Source: Smittia aterrima (Eukaryota > Arthropoda > Insecta > Diptera > Chironomidae). Taken from it: 64,000 nt of DNA. The notes beneath the pieces were generated by a model that saw nothing but the letters and a program-made list of their open reading frames with translations, was not told the DNA's origin and made no database searches. The stretch spans positions 14,601,537 through 14,665,536 of the forward strand of contig CP093829.1 of assembly GCA_033063855.1 (NCBI GenBank), written 5' to 3'. Both the position numbers and the translations under genes were made by a program. Within the stretch, counting starts at the first letter, position 1; every line of letters starts with the position of its first letter. Shown one piece after another: positions 9,785 to 20,313 of the stretch.

Positions 9785-12700
9785 ATGGACAAGTTAAAGT
9801 TGCTTTGGTTTCTTCTTGTGTTTGACTCAGTGGAATTGAAATTGTTTAATTTGCCTGCTGACAAAGTTTTGAAAGAGTTGATTGCGTATGATAGCACAAA
9901 AATAAAGCATCGACAGCTAGAGTTTCAACATGAAATCGTCTATTACTCGTCGTATCAATTTTTGGATTCAAGAAATAGTGAGACGAACAAATCAGAAAAT
10001 TCTATGCGATCAAGGAACATTATTAAAAGAAAAGCGGACACAACGTTCCGCGGCAAGCCGAAAACAATTCAAGAAGTTTGGGCTAGAAATTTCAACACTT
10101 CAAGACAGGAATATTCTCAAGGAACTAGTCTTGCTATTCTCATCAACAAAATTATTGCTAAGTACATGGGCGCATGCATTCCTGTTGTTCTCTACGACTC
10201 AGCCGTTGAAAAATCTGATGACTCGGTACTAAAACGACTCTTCTCGACATTTCCTACGACTTACATTCACGGGCGAATCACAGCAAACTTCACCGCAAAG
10301 AACGTGAAGATACTCGATCCACCTGATGCTCGATGCCGCAGTTACATTCTCTTCGTCTCCGACGCTTTGCAAACGAGACAAGTTATTGGAGCTCAGTTGG
10401 ATAATCGAGTGATTGTTGTTCCGAGATCTACGCAGTGGAAACTTCAAGAATTTCTGTCATCTCCTTTATCTCGAGATATCATCAATCTACTTGTCATTGG
10501 CGAAAGTTACTCGGCAGACACAACTCAAGAACGACCATACGTTCTCTACACTCATCAACTCTACGTTGATGGTTTAGGATCAAATAAACCAAAAGTGTTG
10601 ACATCTTGGATCAAAGGAAGACTTTCTCGTCCTCATATTAATCTTTTTCCCGAAAAGCTCACAAAAGGATTCGCTGGTCACCGATTTGCTGTTTCTGCAG
10701 CAGATTTTCCTCCATTTGTCTTCAAAATTCTGAAAACTGATGGAGTCGGCAACGTCCAAATTAAATGGTAAGATTAGAATTTTTTAATTAAAATATTGAG
10801 GAAGAAAAATATATTCCAGGGATGGCTACGAACACAGAATTTTGAAGATATTGGGACAACGATTAAATTTCACCTTCGATATTATCGAACCAAAGAGTTT
10901 GTCAGATTTAGGGTAAAAAGGGCAAGTTCTCCTTTTTTTGTTTAAAGTAAATTTCTTCGTTTTAAAGACCTGGTGATGCTGTTGGAGAAGCTATTCGAAA
11001 AGGACAACAAGATATTGGAATGGCGGGAATGTATATAACGACAGATAGAAACTTAGGAATGGAAATGTCGATAGCCCATAGCACAGATTGTGCCGCATTT
11101 ATGACGCTTTCGTCAAAAGCACTGCCAAGGTTCTTAAGACTTTTCAATTTTATTTCATGCTGTTAAATCTTTTCAATCTCTTAGGTATCGAGCGATTCTC
11201 GGACCTTTCCAATGGTAAATCCTTTTTGTTCTTAAAAAAATCCCAATGACTCAATTGTAAATTTCCCCAGGCAAGTGTGGGTTTGTCTAACGTTTGTATA
11301 TCTCATTGCTATAATTCCACTGGCTTATTCTGATTCACTTTCGATTCGATATTTGATTGAAAAACCCGGGCAAATCGAGAATATGTTTTGGTACGTCTTC
11401 GGCACATTCACAAATTCTTTGACGTTTAGCGGAGAGATGACTTGGTCGAACTCCAAAAAATCCTCGACTCGATTGTTGATTGGTAAGTGTTTTACTCGAA
11501 AGATAAAAATATCTACGCGAGTTACGTTTCGTTGTGAATCTTTGATGACGTTCGTTTCAATTTGTATTAATGAGAAAAATAAACTTTCCATTGCGACAAG
11601 GTTTCTATTGGGTCTTCACTATCATCATCACAGCTTGCTACACTGGATCGATTATTGCTTTCGTAACACTTCCAGTTTTTCCTGACACAGTAGACACGAT
11701 CGAACAGTTACGTGAGGGATTTTATCGAGTGGGTACTTTGGACAGAGGTGGATGGGAGCGTTGGTTTTTAAATTCGACTCAGGATAAGACGGCAAAGCTT
11801 ATGAAGAATCTTGAATTCGTTCGTACCAATGAAGAAGGATTAGGAAATGTTACGAAGCCTTTCTTCTTGTTTCCTTATGCCTTCATCGGAAGCAAATCTC
11901 AGCTTCAATATTTGACTCAGACAAACTTCACTGACGATAAAATGTTTTCTCGCCGCTCAACGCTTCATGTCAGTAATGAATGTTTTGTGCTTTTTGGAGT
12001 TGGATTTTCATTTGCAAAGGAATCAGTTTATCGCTCGAAGATTAACAACGCTTTGATGATGTTGCAACAAAGTGGAGTTGTACAAAAGGTTAAGAATGAT
12101 GTTCGATGGGATATGCTGCGATCGAAAACGGGAGGTTATCTCCAAATCAGCACACAAAAGACTTTAAGGATTACAAACCAACAGGAGCGAGGTTTGTCTC
12201 TTGCGGACACAGAAGGAATGTTCTTGCTTTTAGGAATTGGCTTTTTAATCGCTGGAGGTGTGTTGATTTCTGAATGGGTCGGAGGGTGTACGAACAAGTG
12301 CATGCAGTTCATGAGGATCAAGAAGGAAGAGAGAAGACAGGAAGAAGTACGAATTGAAGAAGAAACGAGGCGAGAGGAAGAATTTGCAAGACACGAAGAA
12401 GAAGCAGCAAAACATGATGAAGATATCGCTCGACTTGCTTTAGAATCAGCTTCGTCTGTCATTGGAATTTCATTTTTAGCCGGAAATGATCAGAAAACTT
12501 TGACCGAGGAAGATAAAATCTTAATGGAAGTAGAGACAACTTCCACCCATAGTTCACGTCACAGTCGAAGTAATTCTTCTTTGATGGATGATCTTAATCC
12601 TGCGATGCTATTAGAAATGTTTCATGGACCAAAGGATAGACCTTCGAAGATCATTATGATAGACGGCAAAATGATGAGCGAGTGCGATGCTAAAATGTAC

Positions 12701-12880
12701 GCGAATGGGTCAAAAATTGATGAAGAAATGCATGTCATTAAAACTCAATCCGGCGATGAAAATATGCAAGTTCAATCAAAGATTTGTCAAGTCGAGATTA
12801 ATCTCCAAGCACCATCTAATGACATTGAAGATTATTTGGGCGAGAAAATTGAATTGAATACGGGATCTGATCAAAAGTAA
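9785..12880 (+). CDS. Ir21a: Ionotropic receptor Ir21a (cooling-activated receptor)
   Basis: Six exons: 9785-10767, 10820-10912, 10968-11129, 11185-11214, 11271-11482 and 11601-12880; 2760 nt, 919 aa. Ir21a is a variant ionotropic glutamate receptor that, with Ir25a and Ir93a, detects cooling in flies and mosquitoes. Order of parts: signal peptide, divergent N-terminal domain, ligand-binding lobe S1 (PGDAVGEAIRKGQQDIGMAGMY), M1 near residue 425 (VWVCLTFVYLIAIIPLAYSD), pore segment (MFWYVFGTFTNSLTF), M3 near 500 (VFTIIITACYTGSIIAFVTLP, in place of SYTANLAAF), lobe S2 and M4 near 700 (TEGMFLLLGIGFLIAGG). A cytoplasmic tail of about 195 residues follows, with a Glu/Arg-rich coiled coil. Exon 4 is only 30 nt. 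The gene sits inside the Gadd45 cluster. The ligand-lobe and pore sequences match the Ir21a subfamily rather than the antennal or divergent IRs. Confidence 0.87.
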
Positions 12881-13425
12881 ATCAATCTCGAAACGCGAGA
12901 AATTAAAATGAAGAAAAATAAAATTACAAGAAATCTTACTTAGTCGAACAGCAAGAAAAATCTTCCTTGGAAATTTCAATGATCTTTTTCATTTCACGAA
13001 AAGCAGTCGAAGTTGATTTTCGCGAAAAGTGAGTTTTTTTTTAGTTCAGTCGTAAATTAAATTGAGACGACTCGACTTGAGTCGTTGCCAAATTTTCTGA
13101 ATCACGTTTTATGCTTGTTTGTTGACACATGAATTAATGTTGAGCATCGATTAAAAGTTGTTTGGCCTTGACGATTATTTCTGGGAAATCCCCCCAGCTT
13201 CGCTTCTTTAAATCATCTCGTGAGCCAATTTAAAACTCTTTCAACGAAACTTGAAAATTCAGGTGAAAACGTTTCTAGAGCTTACGCAGATTTTCAGTGA
13301 AAAGCGAGAAATGATTTTTCTTCGAGCGACATTTCCCTGAAAAACCAAAATTAAGTTTTCGAGTTCGAGGAAAGCGGTTTAAAGAAAACTGAGTCGTTTG
13401 ATGTGAAAGAGAGCAGAGTGAAAAG
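12881..13425. other. Ir21a 3' region and upstream DNA of Gadd45
   Basis: No supported gene. The right end holds the promoter of the Gadd45 gene at 13518. Confidence 0.5.
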
Positions 13426-13448
13426 CGAGAGTGTCTTTGGTATAAAAA
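13426..13448 (+). promoter_or_regulatory. TATA box plus GAGAG element, Gadd45 copy 2
   Basis: GAGAGTGTCTTTGG precedes TATAAAAA (13441-13448), 70 bp before the ATG; TTTCACTCATTT follows as a possible initiator. Confidence 0.65.
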
Positions 13449-13517
13449 CTGACGACCGCTTGCTCATTTCACTCATTTTTAAGCAGATACTCGAGTAAAG
13501 AAGTTCCATAAGCAAAC

Positions 13518-13988
13518 ATGGTTGTTGAAAGCCGAAAAACAATTGAAGTTGATCAAATGGGAAGTTTGGTGAAGAAAGTCCTTGTTCAGGCAAATATCGA
13601 AAAGCGGTTGGTTGTTGGATTATCTCAGATAGGAAGATTCCTTGCTCAAGATCAGAATGAAGTTCCGATAGTTTGTCTAATGGCTCCACCGAAAACAGGA
13701 GATTACGCAACTCACATGCACGAAGTCCTGCTGCAGGCTTATTGCCTCGAGAATGACATTTACATCGTTCAGATTGATAGCGCAGCAAAACTCAACAGAA
13801 TTTTAAACTCGTCAACTTCAGAATCTTGTGCTTTGATTTGTGCTAATCCCTCCGGTGATAGTGACTCTGAAGGAAGCTTTCTCGATCAAGACTACGAGAT
13901 GACAAAATTTGAGAAGAAACTTGTTGATTTCTGTGAAGATCATTGGAACGATTCAGAGCAGGCAATGATAAGATTGCCTGAGAAATGA
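13518..13988 (+). CDS. Gadd45: Gadd45, conserved-type copy (copy 2)
   Basis: Single exon, 156 aa, the shortest member of the cluster and the one closest in pattern to the single Gadd45 of other flies. Its core reads HMHEVLLQAYCLENDIYIVQIDSAAKLNRIL; the His of HMHEV is the usual family residue, while the other four copies have Gln (HMQEV). The N-terminus MVVESRKT is short and lacks the extra 15-25 residues of the MVKEF copies. The acidic loop (GDSDSEGSFLDQDYE) and the C-terminal CEDHWNDSEQAMIRLPEK are family-typical. I infer that this is the ancestral locus and the other four are derived, but only a tree can show that. Confidence 0.92.
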   Translation: MVVESRKTIEVDQMGSLVKKVLVQANIEKRLVVGLSQIGRFLAQDQNEVPIVCLMAPPKTGDYATHMHEVLLQAYCLENDIYIVQIDSAAKLNRILNSSTSESCALICANPSGDSDSEGSFLDQDYEMTKFEKKLVDFCEDHWNDSEQAMIRLPEK

Positions 13989-15080
13989 AACAGTACAGGA
14001 CTTGAGATTCTCAATCTCAGGAACAAAGCATAAAACTTGATGAAAACTGTCAAGACGATGTAGCTACGAGCACCCAAATCAACAAGAGCATTGATTAAAA
14101 TGTTATTGACCGATGTATCAAGCGAAATCAATAAGCGGACTATGAGAAAAATAAATAAAACTTTATTATTTACGCGAAACCTCAATCACTTTAGTCAATT
14201 TTCTTTTCCGAGAAAATTATTTTTATTTCAGTTTTGAGTTTTGAACCGTTGCCAAGCGTAAATGAATCATATCAGATTGTCACAAGTTCTTCAACAAGTG
14301 AAGATAAACGATTTGTTTTGACTTCGCTAATGTTCAACTTTAAATGAGTCACAAGACAAAATTCGTTATCAAATAATTAAGAAGGCTTTTCACTTCGTTG
14401 AATCACTCGTCGCAGGAGCTTCGAATAAATGTCAGCAGATGCACAAACAGCACGATACAGATAGAATTACATATCAACTCACGTAATATTTCCGTCGAAA
14501 TCCGGCTTATGCTAAGAGAAATTCCCCCAGCTTTTGTGAATCATAATCGAGCAAATTATCCGAATCATAAGAGAACATAATTTTCATCTCGATTTCTTCT
14601 TCAGATTTTTATACAAACAAGAACTATATGCTGACGCATGTGACGTTTTGCAAACTCATGTCGTGCGCGTGGTCAACTTTGGTATTACATCGAACGAAGT
14701 CCGCAAAAGAAAAACTTGAAAAGCAAGTGGACATGGCCGTGTTAATTTGCTGAATCATTTGAGCTGTGCTCGATTCTTCGTCAACTTAGCGACGCTAAGT
14801 TAGCGTAGACAGAAAAAAACCAGTTAAAATAACTAAAACAAACATTCGTTTAATTATAGAATGGAGAAGACGAAATCGATAAAGTCGAGTGACGTGGACG
14901 ATTGATTAAATGAAATCGTAAAATTCTTTGTTAACGTTTATCATCATTAACCGGATCGAGTTCCATATCGAATCTCGCAAAAATCACAGAGCGGGGTTTA
15001 CGGAAAAAATTTGCGTAACAATCTCTTCGTTTCGTTCTCTGGATTTTTGCAGCCAGAGAGACATTTACCGGTTAGAGAGC
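13989..15080. other. Intergenic DNA between Gadd45 copies 2 and 3
   Basis: About 1.1 kb with no supported gene. It holds a near-perfect 19-bp palindrome at 14783-14801 (AACTTAGCG, one base, CGCTAAGTT). Confidence 0.5.
14783..14801. repeat. 19-bp inverted repeat
   Basis: The arms AACTTAGCG and CGCTAAGTT are perfect complements around a single A, in the 5' region of Gadd45-like copy 3. Confidence 0.6.
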
Positions 15081-15092
15081 CTCGGCTATAAA
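15068..15092 (+). promoter_or_regulatory. TATA box plus GAGAG element, Gadd45-like copy 3
   Basis: TTAGAGAGCCTCGGC precedes TATAAAG (15087-15093); the TCACTCATTCACG block downstream suits an initiator. The implied 5' UTR is about 170 nt. Confidence 0.6.
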
Positions 15093-15296
15093 GTCGAGTG
15101 GAAAATCACTCAATTCACTCATTCACGTCAAAGACTTGAACATAAACGATACGAAAAAGAAATTGTGCGAAACAAATCGAAAAAGATTTTCATAAGAAAT
15201 TTGTAAAAGTGAAAGAAACGCAGAAATCTGGCTATTCAAATAGACAATCGTATCAAAGCAATAAATCACAAGTGGAAAAAAATTAAAATAGTTGAG

Positions 15297-15815
15297 ATGG
15301 TGAAAGATTTCAATAAATCGTTATTAACGACATCCGAGGAGTCAGGAATTTACAACATGTACGACAATTACATTGAAACATCAATTGGAAGAGCAGTTGA
15401 ATATATTCTCCTTGAAGCCCAGACCGAAAATCGATTAATCAGTGGACTTAACAATGCATCAAAGTATTTAAAGGAAACTGAGAATCCAGAGCATTCTCTG
15501 TTCTTCTTTATCGCTCCATCATTTAACAAAGATTCTCTTATTCATATGCAAGAAGTCGTTCTGCAAGCATTTTGCTTCGAAAGTGACATTTACATCGTTA
15601 AACTTGACAGCGCAGAGAAGTTGAATAAAATTTTGGGATCTGAAAGATGCGACACGTGCGCTTTAGTCCAACGATCAGCAACAATGGATCTTAAGGACTT
15701 AGACGACGAAATCGACCTCGAGAAGTTCACAGAAATGGAAAATATTTTAATTGATCATTGCGAAGACTTCTGGAGCGAGCCAATTCAGCCTGTCGTCAAA
15801 CTCCCTGAAAAATGA
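15297..15815 (+). CDS. Gadd45-like stress protein, copy 3
   Basis: Single exon, 172 aa. From the sequence NRLISGLNNASKYLKETENPEH to the C-terminus QPVVKLPEK it is almost the same as the copies at 7558 and 18066, including SERCDTCALVQRSATMDLKDLDDEIDLEKFTEMENILIDHCEDFW. It differs mainly in the N-terminal region, where about nine residues present in copies 1 and 4 are missing, so copy 3 reads ETSIGRAVEYILLEAQ. The long shared stretch points to recent duplication or gene conversion among copies 1, 3 and 4. The start MVKDFNKS lines up with the other copies. Confidence 0.9.
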   Translation: MVKDFNKSLLTTSEESGIYNMYDNYIETSIGRAVEYILLEAQTENRLISGLNNASKYLKETENPEHSLFFFIAPSFNKDSLIHMQEVVLQAFCFESDIYIVKLDSAEKLNKILGSERCDTCALVQRSATMDLKDLDDEIDLEKFTEMENILIDHCEDFWSEPIQPVVKLPEK

Positions 15816-17820
15816 AGGAATCGTCAGATTTTTTTTATTTGGAAATTAAATCCTTTGTAACAGTTTTATTGGATATTCCTTCTGTTTAAACAGAGGACGA
15901 TGATTCCCAACTCTGTCGCCGATGAGAATAAATATTGTAACAGCTAAATGTTTGATATCTTGTAAACTAAGAATTAGTTTAATATATAAAATTATTTGTT
16001 GACTTAAGATGCAAATGAATAAATTGAATGATTCAACAGAATTTTCTTCTTTTCTCTTGTTTTCAACTGACAACAAATTCAAGTTCTCTCCAATTTTTTT
16101 CAGGCTTTGACGTCAATATTAACTCGGAGATTAGTCCGATAATTGAGAATTTAAATGTTTACAAAACTCGTCGAGTGACTGTTTTTTTGGGAATATTCCT
16201 CACGCTCTCCTCCCGGACTTTCATCTCCGATTCATCTGCGTACAAACAGAAAGAAATAAGAGAATCAATAAAAATACGCGAAGTCATTGCCACTCATCAA
16301 ATGAATCGCGTAAATCTTTAAGCGCAAGCCAATTTATGTTCAGAATTCATTCACCAGCCATTCGACAAAATGTTTTTTCAGTCCATATACGTGTGTCAAA
16401 GAACTTTTGATTGTGAAGTTCCACCGAACGACATTCACTTGCAACATGATCAACGCAATCATTCACGAGTTTCATGTTCACAAGTCGAGAAGTTTAGCTT
16501 CGAATGCAATTATAGTTGTAACTTAAATCGGGGGGCGTGTGTCACGAAATCAAATTTCAACTCGACCAGGAAATATTTCATTCACCTCGACATACATTCG
16601 TCATCCAGTTCATTCATGATCGAAGAAGACGATTTCTAATGAAATTCCACTAGTTAAAGCGAGCATCGTCTGAATCAAAAACATGAGCTTTTCGGTTAAT
16701 AATGCCGCATTATTAATGCGCGTGTTCAAGAATTTCTCTTAAACTATAATCAAATATTATGCGAAGGATCATTTGTTTTGTTAGAGTGTTGTTGACGGGA
16801 AACTGTTGTTGACACTACGATTCAAAGATTTAAATTTGTTTGTTGAAATTTAAAGATTCGTTTGAAACTTGAAAATACTTTCAACGCTCTCGATATGCTC
16901 ATTAAACGTTTCCATTGAAAAACAAAACTCTGATAGCAATTCGGTACAAAACAGACCTCGGTATGACTATCTGGTGACAACAAAAGTTAAAGCGTCTTAT
17001 CACTCTCAAATATACGAATGAAATTTTAGAATAATATTTCCTAAGAATTGTGCGATGGAAAGTTCCGCCTAGTTGCACAAGAGGTATTTACGCTCCAAGC
17101 AGATTGTTTTCTCCCTTCGCGCTGTGATAATGAACTCAAAGCGCCACAGACGATACAACAATTATCTTTCACCCTTCCCCAATTTCGATAACCTATCAAA
17201 GACCGATCGATTCGGTTCAATAATTTTCTGTGGTTTTCATTCGCAGTCGCCATAAAATTACAATTATCAACAAGGAAAAAATCCAAACTTTTTCGGAAAT
17301 ATCAAAGTTTCTTTATCACGAAAAGTGCGCTTGATGAAAGCTGATCAGACGTAAATGAACGAGGAGAATTCAAGGCCTGGCATGTGACCTGAAATAAATT
17401 TCTATGTGCGCGTTTAAGAGAGTTCTCGTGAAATTAATCAAAGCCTGAGAAGAAAGAAGATGGAGACAAGAGAATTTCGCAAACCTTAGAAGTGGGCACG
17501 ACAGTGTCTGATTCATCAGGTGCACTTGAGACTCTAGAGTCTAGACTTGAGACATTCAATAAACAAACCAATAAGACAACGCGCATCTATGTGACTCGAC
17601 CTAATTGTCGATAAATCCACAGAAGAGTTCGCGATCAATATTCAAACATCAAAGTATGAACAAGATTTGAAGAATAAACTGGACTTTGGGCTTCCCAGCG
17701 AATAAAAAATTTACACGGAATTCCACAATCTCTCTGAAATGTTTTTGTTATTCAATGCAACGTTCTGTTTATTTCGTTTCACTCTCCGTTTGGGTTTTTT
17801 CATGAAAACAAGAGAACTAA
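15816..17820. other. Intergenic DNA between Gadd45-like copies 3 and 4
   Basis: This 2-kb stretch has no supported gene; the ORFs near 16028 and 16370 show no family pattern or splice continuation. It carries one copy of the dispersed motif (17384-17400). Confidence 0.45.
17384..17400 (+). repeat. Dispersed motif GTGACCTGAAATAAATT, copy 2
   Basis: GTGACCTGAAATAAATT, followed by TCT as in the copy at 21251. It lies about 680 bp upstream of the Gadd45-like gene at 18066. Confidence 0.5.
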
Positions 17821-17829
17821 GTCGCAGTT

Positions 17830-17849
17830 GAGAGTCGCAGTTATAAATA
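17830..17849 (+). promoter_or_regulatory. TATA box plus GAGAG element, Gadd45-like copy 4
   Basis: GAGAGTCGCAGT precedes TATAAATA (17842-17849), then ACAAGCG, as in copy 1. A further shared block, close to GTTTGGGTTTTTTCAT, lies about 50 bp upstream in this copy and also upstream of copy 1. Confidence 0.7.
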
Positions 17850-18065
17850 CAAGCGACGACACTCTCGCTTTATTCATTCGTAAAAGAAACTCGAACGTAG
17901 ACAGAAACTGAAAACGAGAAAATAAAAAAAGTTAAGAAGAAAATTTGTGAAAAAGAATTTCATAACAAATCGTATCTAAGCCGAAATCTGGCAATCGAAC
18001 TGAAAAACAATTTAATAAAAGCCAAAATTGATCAAACGTGCAAGAAAGTTAAAACAGAAGAAAAA

Positions 18066-18611
18066 ATGGTGAAAGAGTTCAATAAATCGTTGTCAAACAC
18101 ATCAACGACGTCCGTCGAGTCAGGAGTATTTGACTTAGACGACAATTACATCGAGACATCGGCAGGAAAACAAATTAACATCGGAGAAGCAGTTGAAGAT
18201 ATTCTCCTTGAAGCTCAAAAAGAAAGTCGATTAATCAGTGGACTTAGCAACGCATCAAAATATTTAAAGGAAACTGAGAATCCAGAGCACTCGCTTTTCT
18301 TCTTCATCGCACCTTCACCAACTAAAGATTCCCTCATTCACATGCAAGAAGTCGTTCTGCAAGCATTTTGCTTCGAAAGTGACATTTACATCGTTAAACT
18401 TGACAGCGCTGAAAAATTAAATAAAATTTTGGGATCCGAAAGATGCGACACCTGCGCTTTAGTCCAACGATCGTCAACAATTTATCTTAAGGATTTAGAA
18501 GACGAAATCGACCTCGAGAAATTTACAGAAATGGAAAATATTTTAATTGATCATTGCGAAGACTTCTGGAGCGAGCCAATTCAACCTGTCATCAAGCTCC
18601 CTGAAAAGTGA
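18066..18611 (+). CDS. Gadd45-like stress protein, copy 4
   Basis: Single exon, 181 aa, the same length as copy 1 and differing from it at few positions (for example SPTKDSL for SFYKDSL and SSTIYLKDLED for SATMDLKDLDD). The L7Ae-type core, HMQEVVLQAFCFESDIYIVKLD, and the C-terminal DHCEDFWSEPIQPVIKLPEK are intact, so it looks functional. Copies 1 and 4 face opposite ways, about 10 kb apart, with Ir21a and copies 2 and 3 between them. This could reflect duplication with inversion, or conversion. The 5' UTR (about 190 nt) shares blocks such as AAATTTGTGAA and AATCTGG with copies 1 or 3. Confidence 0.9.
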   Translation: MVKEFNKSLSNTSTTSVESGVFDLDDNYIETSAGKQINIGEAVEDILLEAQKESRLISGLSNASKYLKETENPEHSLFFFIAPSPTKDSLIHMQEVVLQAFCFESDIYIVKLDSAEKLNKILGSERCDTCALVQRSSTIYLKDLEDEIDLEKFTEMENILIDHCEDFWSEPIQPVIKLPEK

Positions 18612-19638
18612 AGGAATTTTTTTTTTAAAAAAATGGATTCAAAGAAAATAATTTTCATGAAGAAAATTAAAAATTCTGTAAATTCTTCGTTTGAAGAATG
18701 AAAAGCTTTGTTGAAAGCTTTTATGTAAATAGCTAACTCATTCATTTGCAAATGCCTTAAGGCACATAGCTAAATTTAGCTTCAAAGCAAGTCTTTTGTA
18801 AACACTAATGACACGCAAAATAAAATGTTCTTAAAATAAGAAAAAAAATTAAAAACTCTTCTATCTTATCAAAAAATTTCAGACTTATCACAAGGGGTTC
18901 CCATGAATTTTAATTTAAGCGGAACGATCATTTACTGAAACATTCGTTGGAAATGTGAAATCCCGCATGATTCATCAAAATATATCTTCGATGTGTTGGA
19001 GCATCGTGCGAGAGACTCCACAAAGAGCAAAGAGAATCCACAAATTCATTCACGAAATTCTTTTCTCTTGTCATGAAATAAAAATGTGACAAGTTTATTT
19101 GATAAAGTTTTTGTTTGCTCAAACAGTTGACAAGCCTTGAAAGCTTGCGAAAAAGTATTTCACGATGTTCTGCGTTCAATGATTTTCCGAGCAACCTGTT
19201 GCATGAAGAACCCAAATCGAGGCGAAGGACACGACGCAGAAAATAAACTTCCTCGATCCGAAACTTGTAAAATTATGTCAAAGTAGGTCGCTAGCACAGG
19301 TAGCGCCTCAATAAAAAGAAAATAAATGCTCTAAATAATTGAACTTCACGACATTTTCCTTTATTTTGATTAAAAATTACATTTTCCATCAAATTTCCAC
19401 TTCAATAATTTTCTATCACGAACGACAATCAAATTAATCTCATTTTCATTTCTACTTGAATAGAATCCAGTTACTGCTAGTAACGAGTTTATTCGATAAG
19501 ATTGTTTCAGCGGTCTTTGCACTCGCTGCGCAGTTTCAAAAATCTTTGTTTCTCTGAGTTTGAACATCCTTCAAATAAAACTTTGAATCTGTTTCATTAA
19601 TTTAAACTTTAAATCACTTTGGTTGACATGTAACGTCC
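18612..19638. other. Intergenic DNA between Gadd45-like copies 4 and 5
   Basis: A 1-kb spacer between convergent genes; a GCCTTAAGGC palindrome lies near 18761. No supported coding sequence. Confidence 0.5.
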
Positions 19639-20154
19639 TCATTTGTCTGGCAATTGATGTATTGGTTGAATTGGTTCGCCCCAGAAGTCCTCACAATGAT
19701 CAATCAGCGTTGCTTCAAATTCCGAGTATTTCTTTGCTTTGTTAGTAGTTTGCAAAGATTTTTGAACCAATGCACACGTAATATTTGACGTCGAGCTGAG
19801 AATTCTTGTTAATTTCTCTGCACTATCAAGTTTGATGATGTAAATGTCATTTTCAAAACAAAATGCTTGCAGAACGACTTCCTGCATGTGCGTTAGTGAA
19901 TCCTTGTTGAGTGATGGTGCGATAAAGAAGAAAAGCGATTGATCTGGAGACTCAGTTTCCTTCAAATATTTTGATGCGTCGTTTAGACCGCTGATAAGGC
20001 GACCTTCCTTTTGAGCTACAAGAAGAATGCCCTCGATTGTTTGCCCAATGTTCATTTTTAGATCAGACGACTGGACGTCACAAGTTTCAAATAATTTCGA
20101 GTCAATAGACAGCGTTGATATATTTTGGAATGTCTTAACGAGCTCTCGAATCAT
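19639..20154 (-). CDS. Gadd45-like stress protein, copy 5
   Basis: Single exon, 171 aa. It keeps NIGQTIEGILLVAQKEGRLISGL, SLFFFIAPSLNKDSLTHMQEVVLQAFC, ENDIYIIKLDSAEKLTRIL and the C-terminal LIDHCEDFWGEPIQPIHQLPDK. It is the most diverged of the HMQEV-type copies: its N-terminus (MIRELVKTFQN) and the region after CALVQ (KSLQTTNKAKKYSEFE) are its own, and it lacks the DLEDEIDLEKF acidic run. This suggests it arose earlier than the split of copies 1, 3 and 4. No stop or frameshift is seen. Confidence 0.9.
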   Translation of the reverse strand: MIRELVKTFQNISTLSIDSKLFETCDVQSSDLKMNIGQTIEGILLVAQKEGRLISGLNDASKYLKETESPDQSLFFFIAPSLNKDSLTHMQEVVLQAFCFENDIYIIKLDSAEKLTRILSSTSNITCALVQKSLQTTNKAKKYSEFEATLIDHCEDFWGEPIQPIHQLPDK

Positions 20155-20295
20155 CTCTGAATTATGAATAAATTTTTTTTTTCACTCAATTGCCTCGTGG
20201 AACAAAGTTATGGCTTCTTTATGCAATTAGATTTTCCGCGCTTTTCTCTCAGTTACGAACTACAAATGAATGTCTGTTACGAGGCTGTCTTTTGT

Positions 20296-20313
20296 TTTAT
20301 ATAAACGACTCTC
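20296..20313 (-). promoter_or_regulatory. TATA box plus GAGAG element, Gadd45-like copy 5
   Basis: On the minus strand GAGAGTCGTT runs directly into TATATAAA, about 145 bp before the ATG at 20154. Confidence 0.65.

Noticed and set aside
16028..16639. Two plus-strand frames between Gadd45 copies 3 and 4
   Set aside because: Several Cys in the second made a secreted peptide conceivable, but there is no signal peptide, no cysteine framework I know and no paralogue.
18785..18794. p53-type half-site AAGCAAGTCT near a Gadd45-like gene
   Set aside because: A half-site of this looseness is expected about once per 4 kb by chance, and no paired half-site with correct spacing was found.
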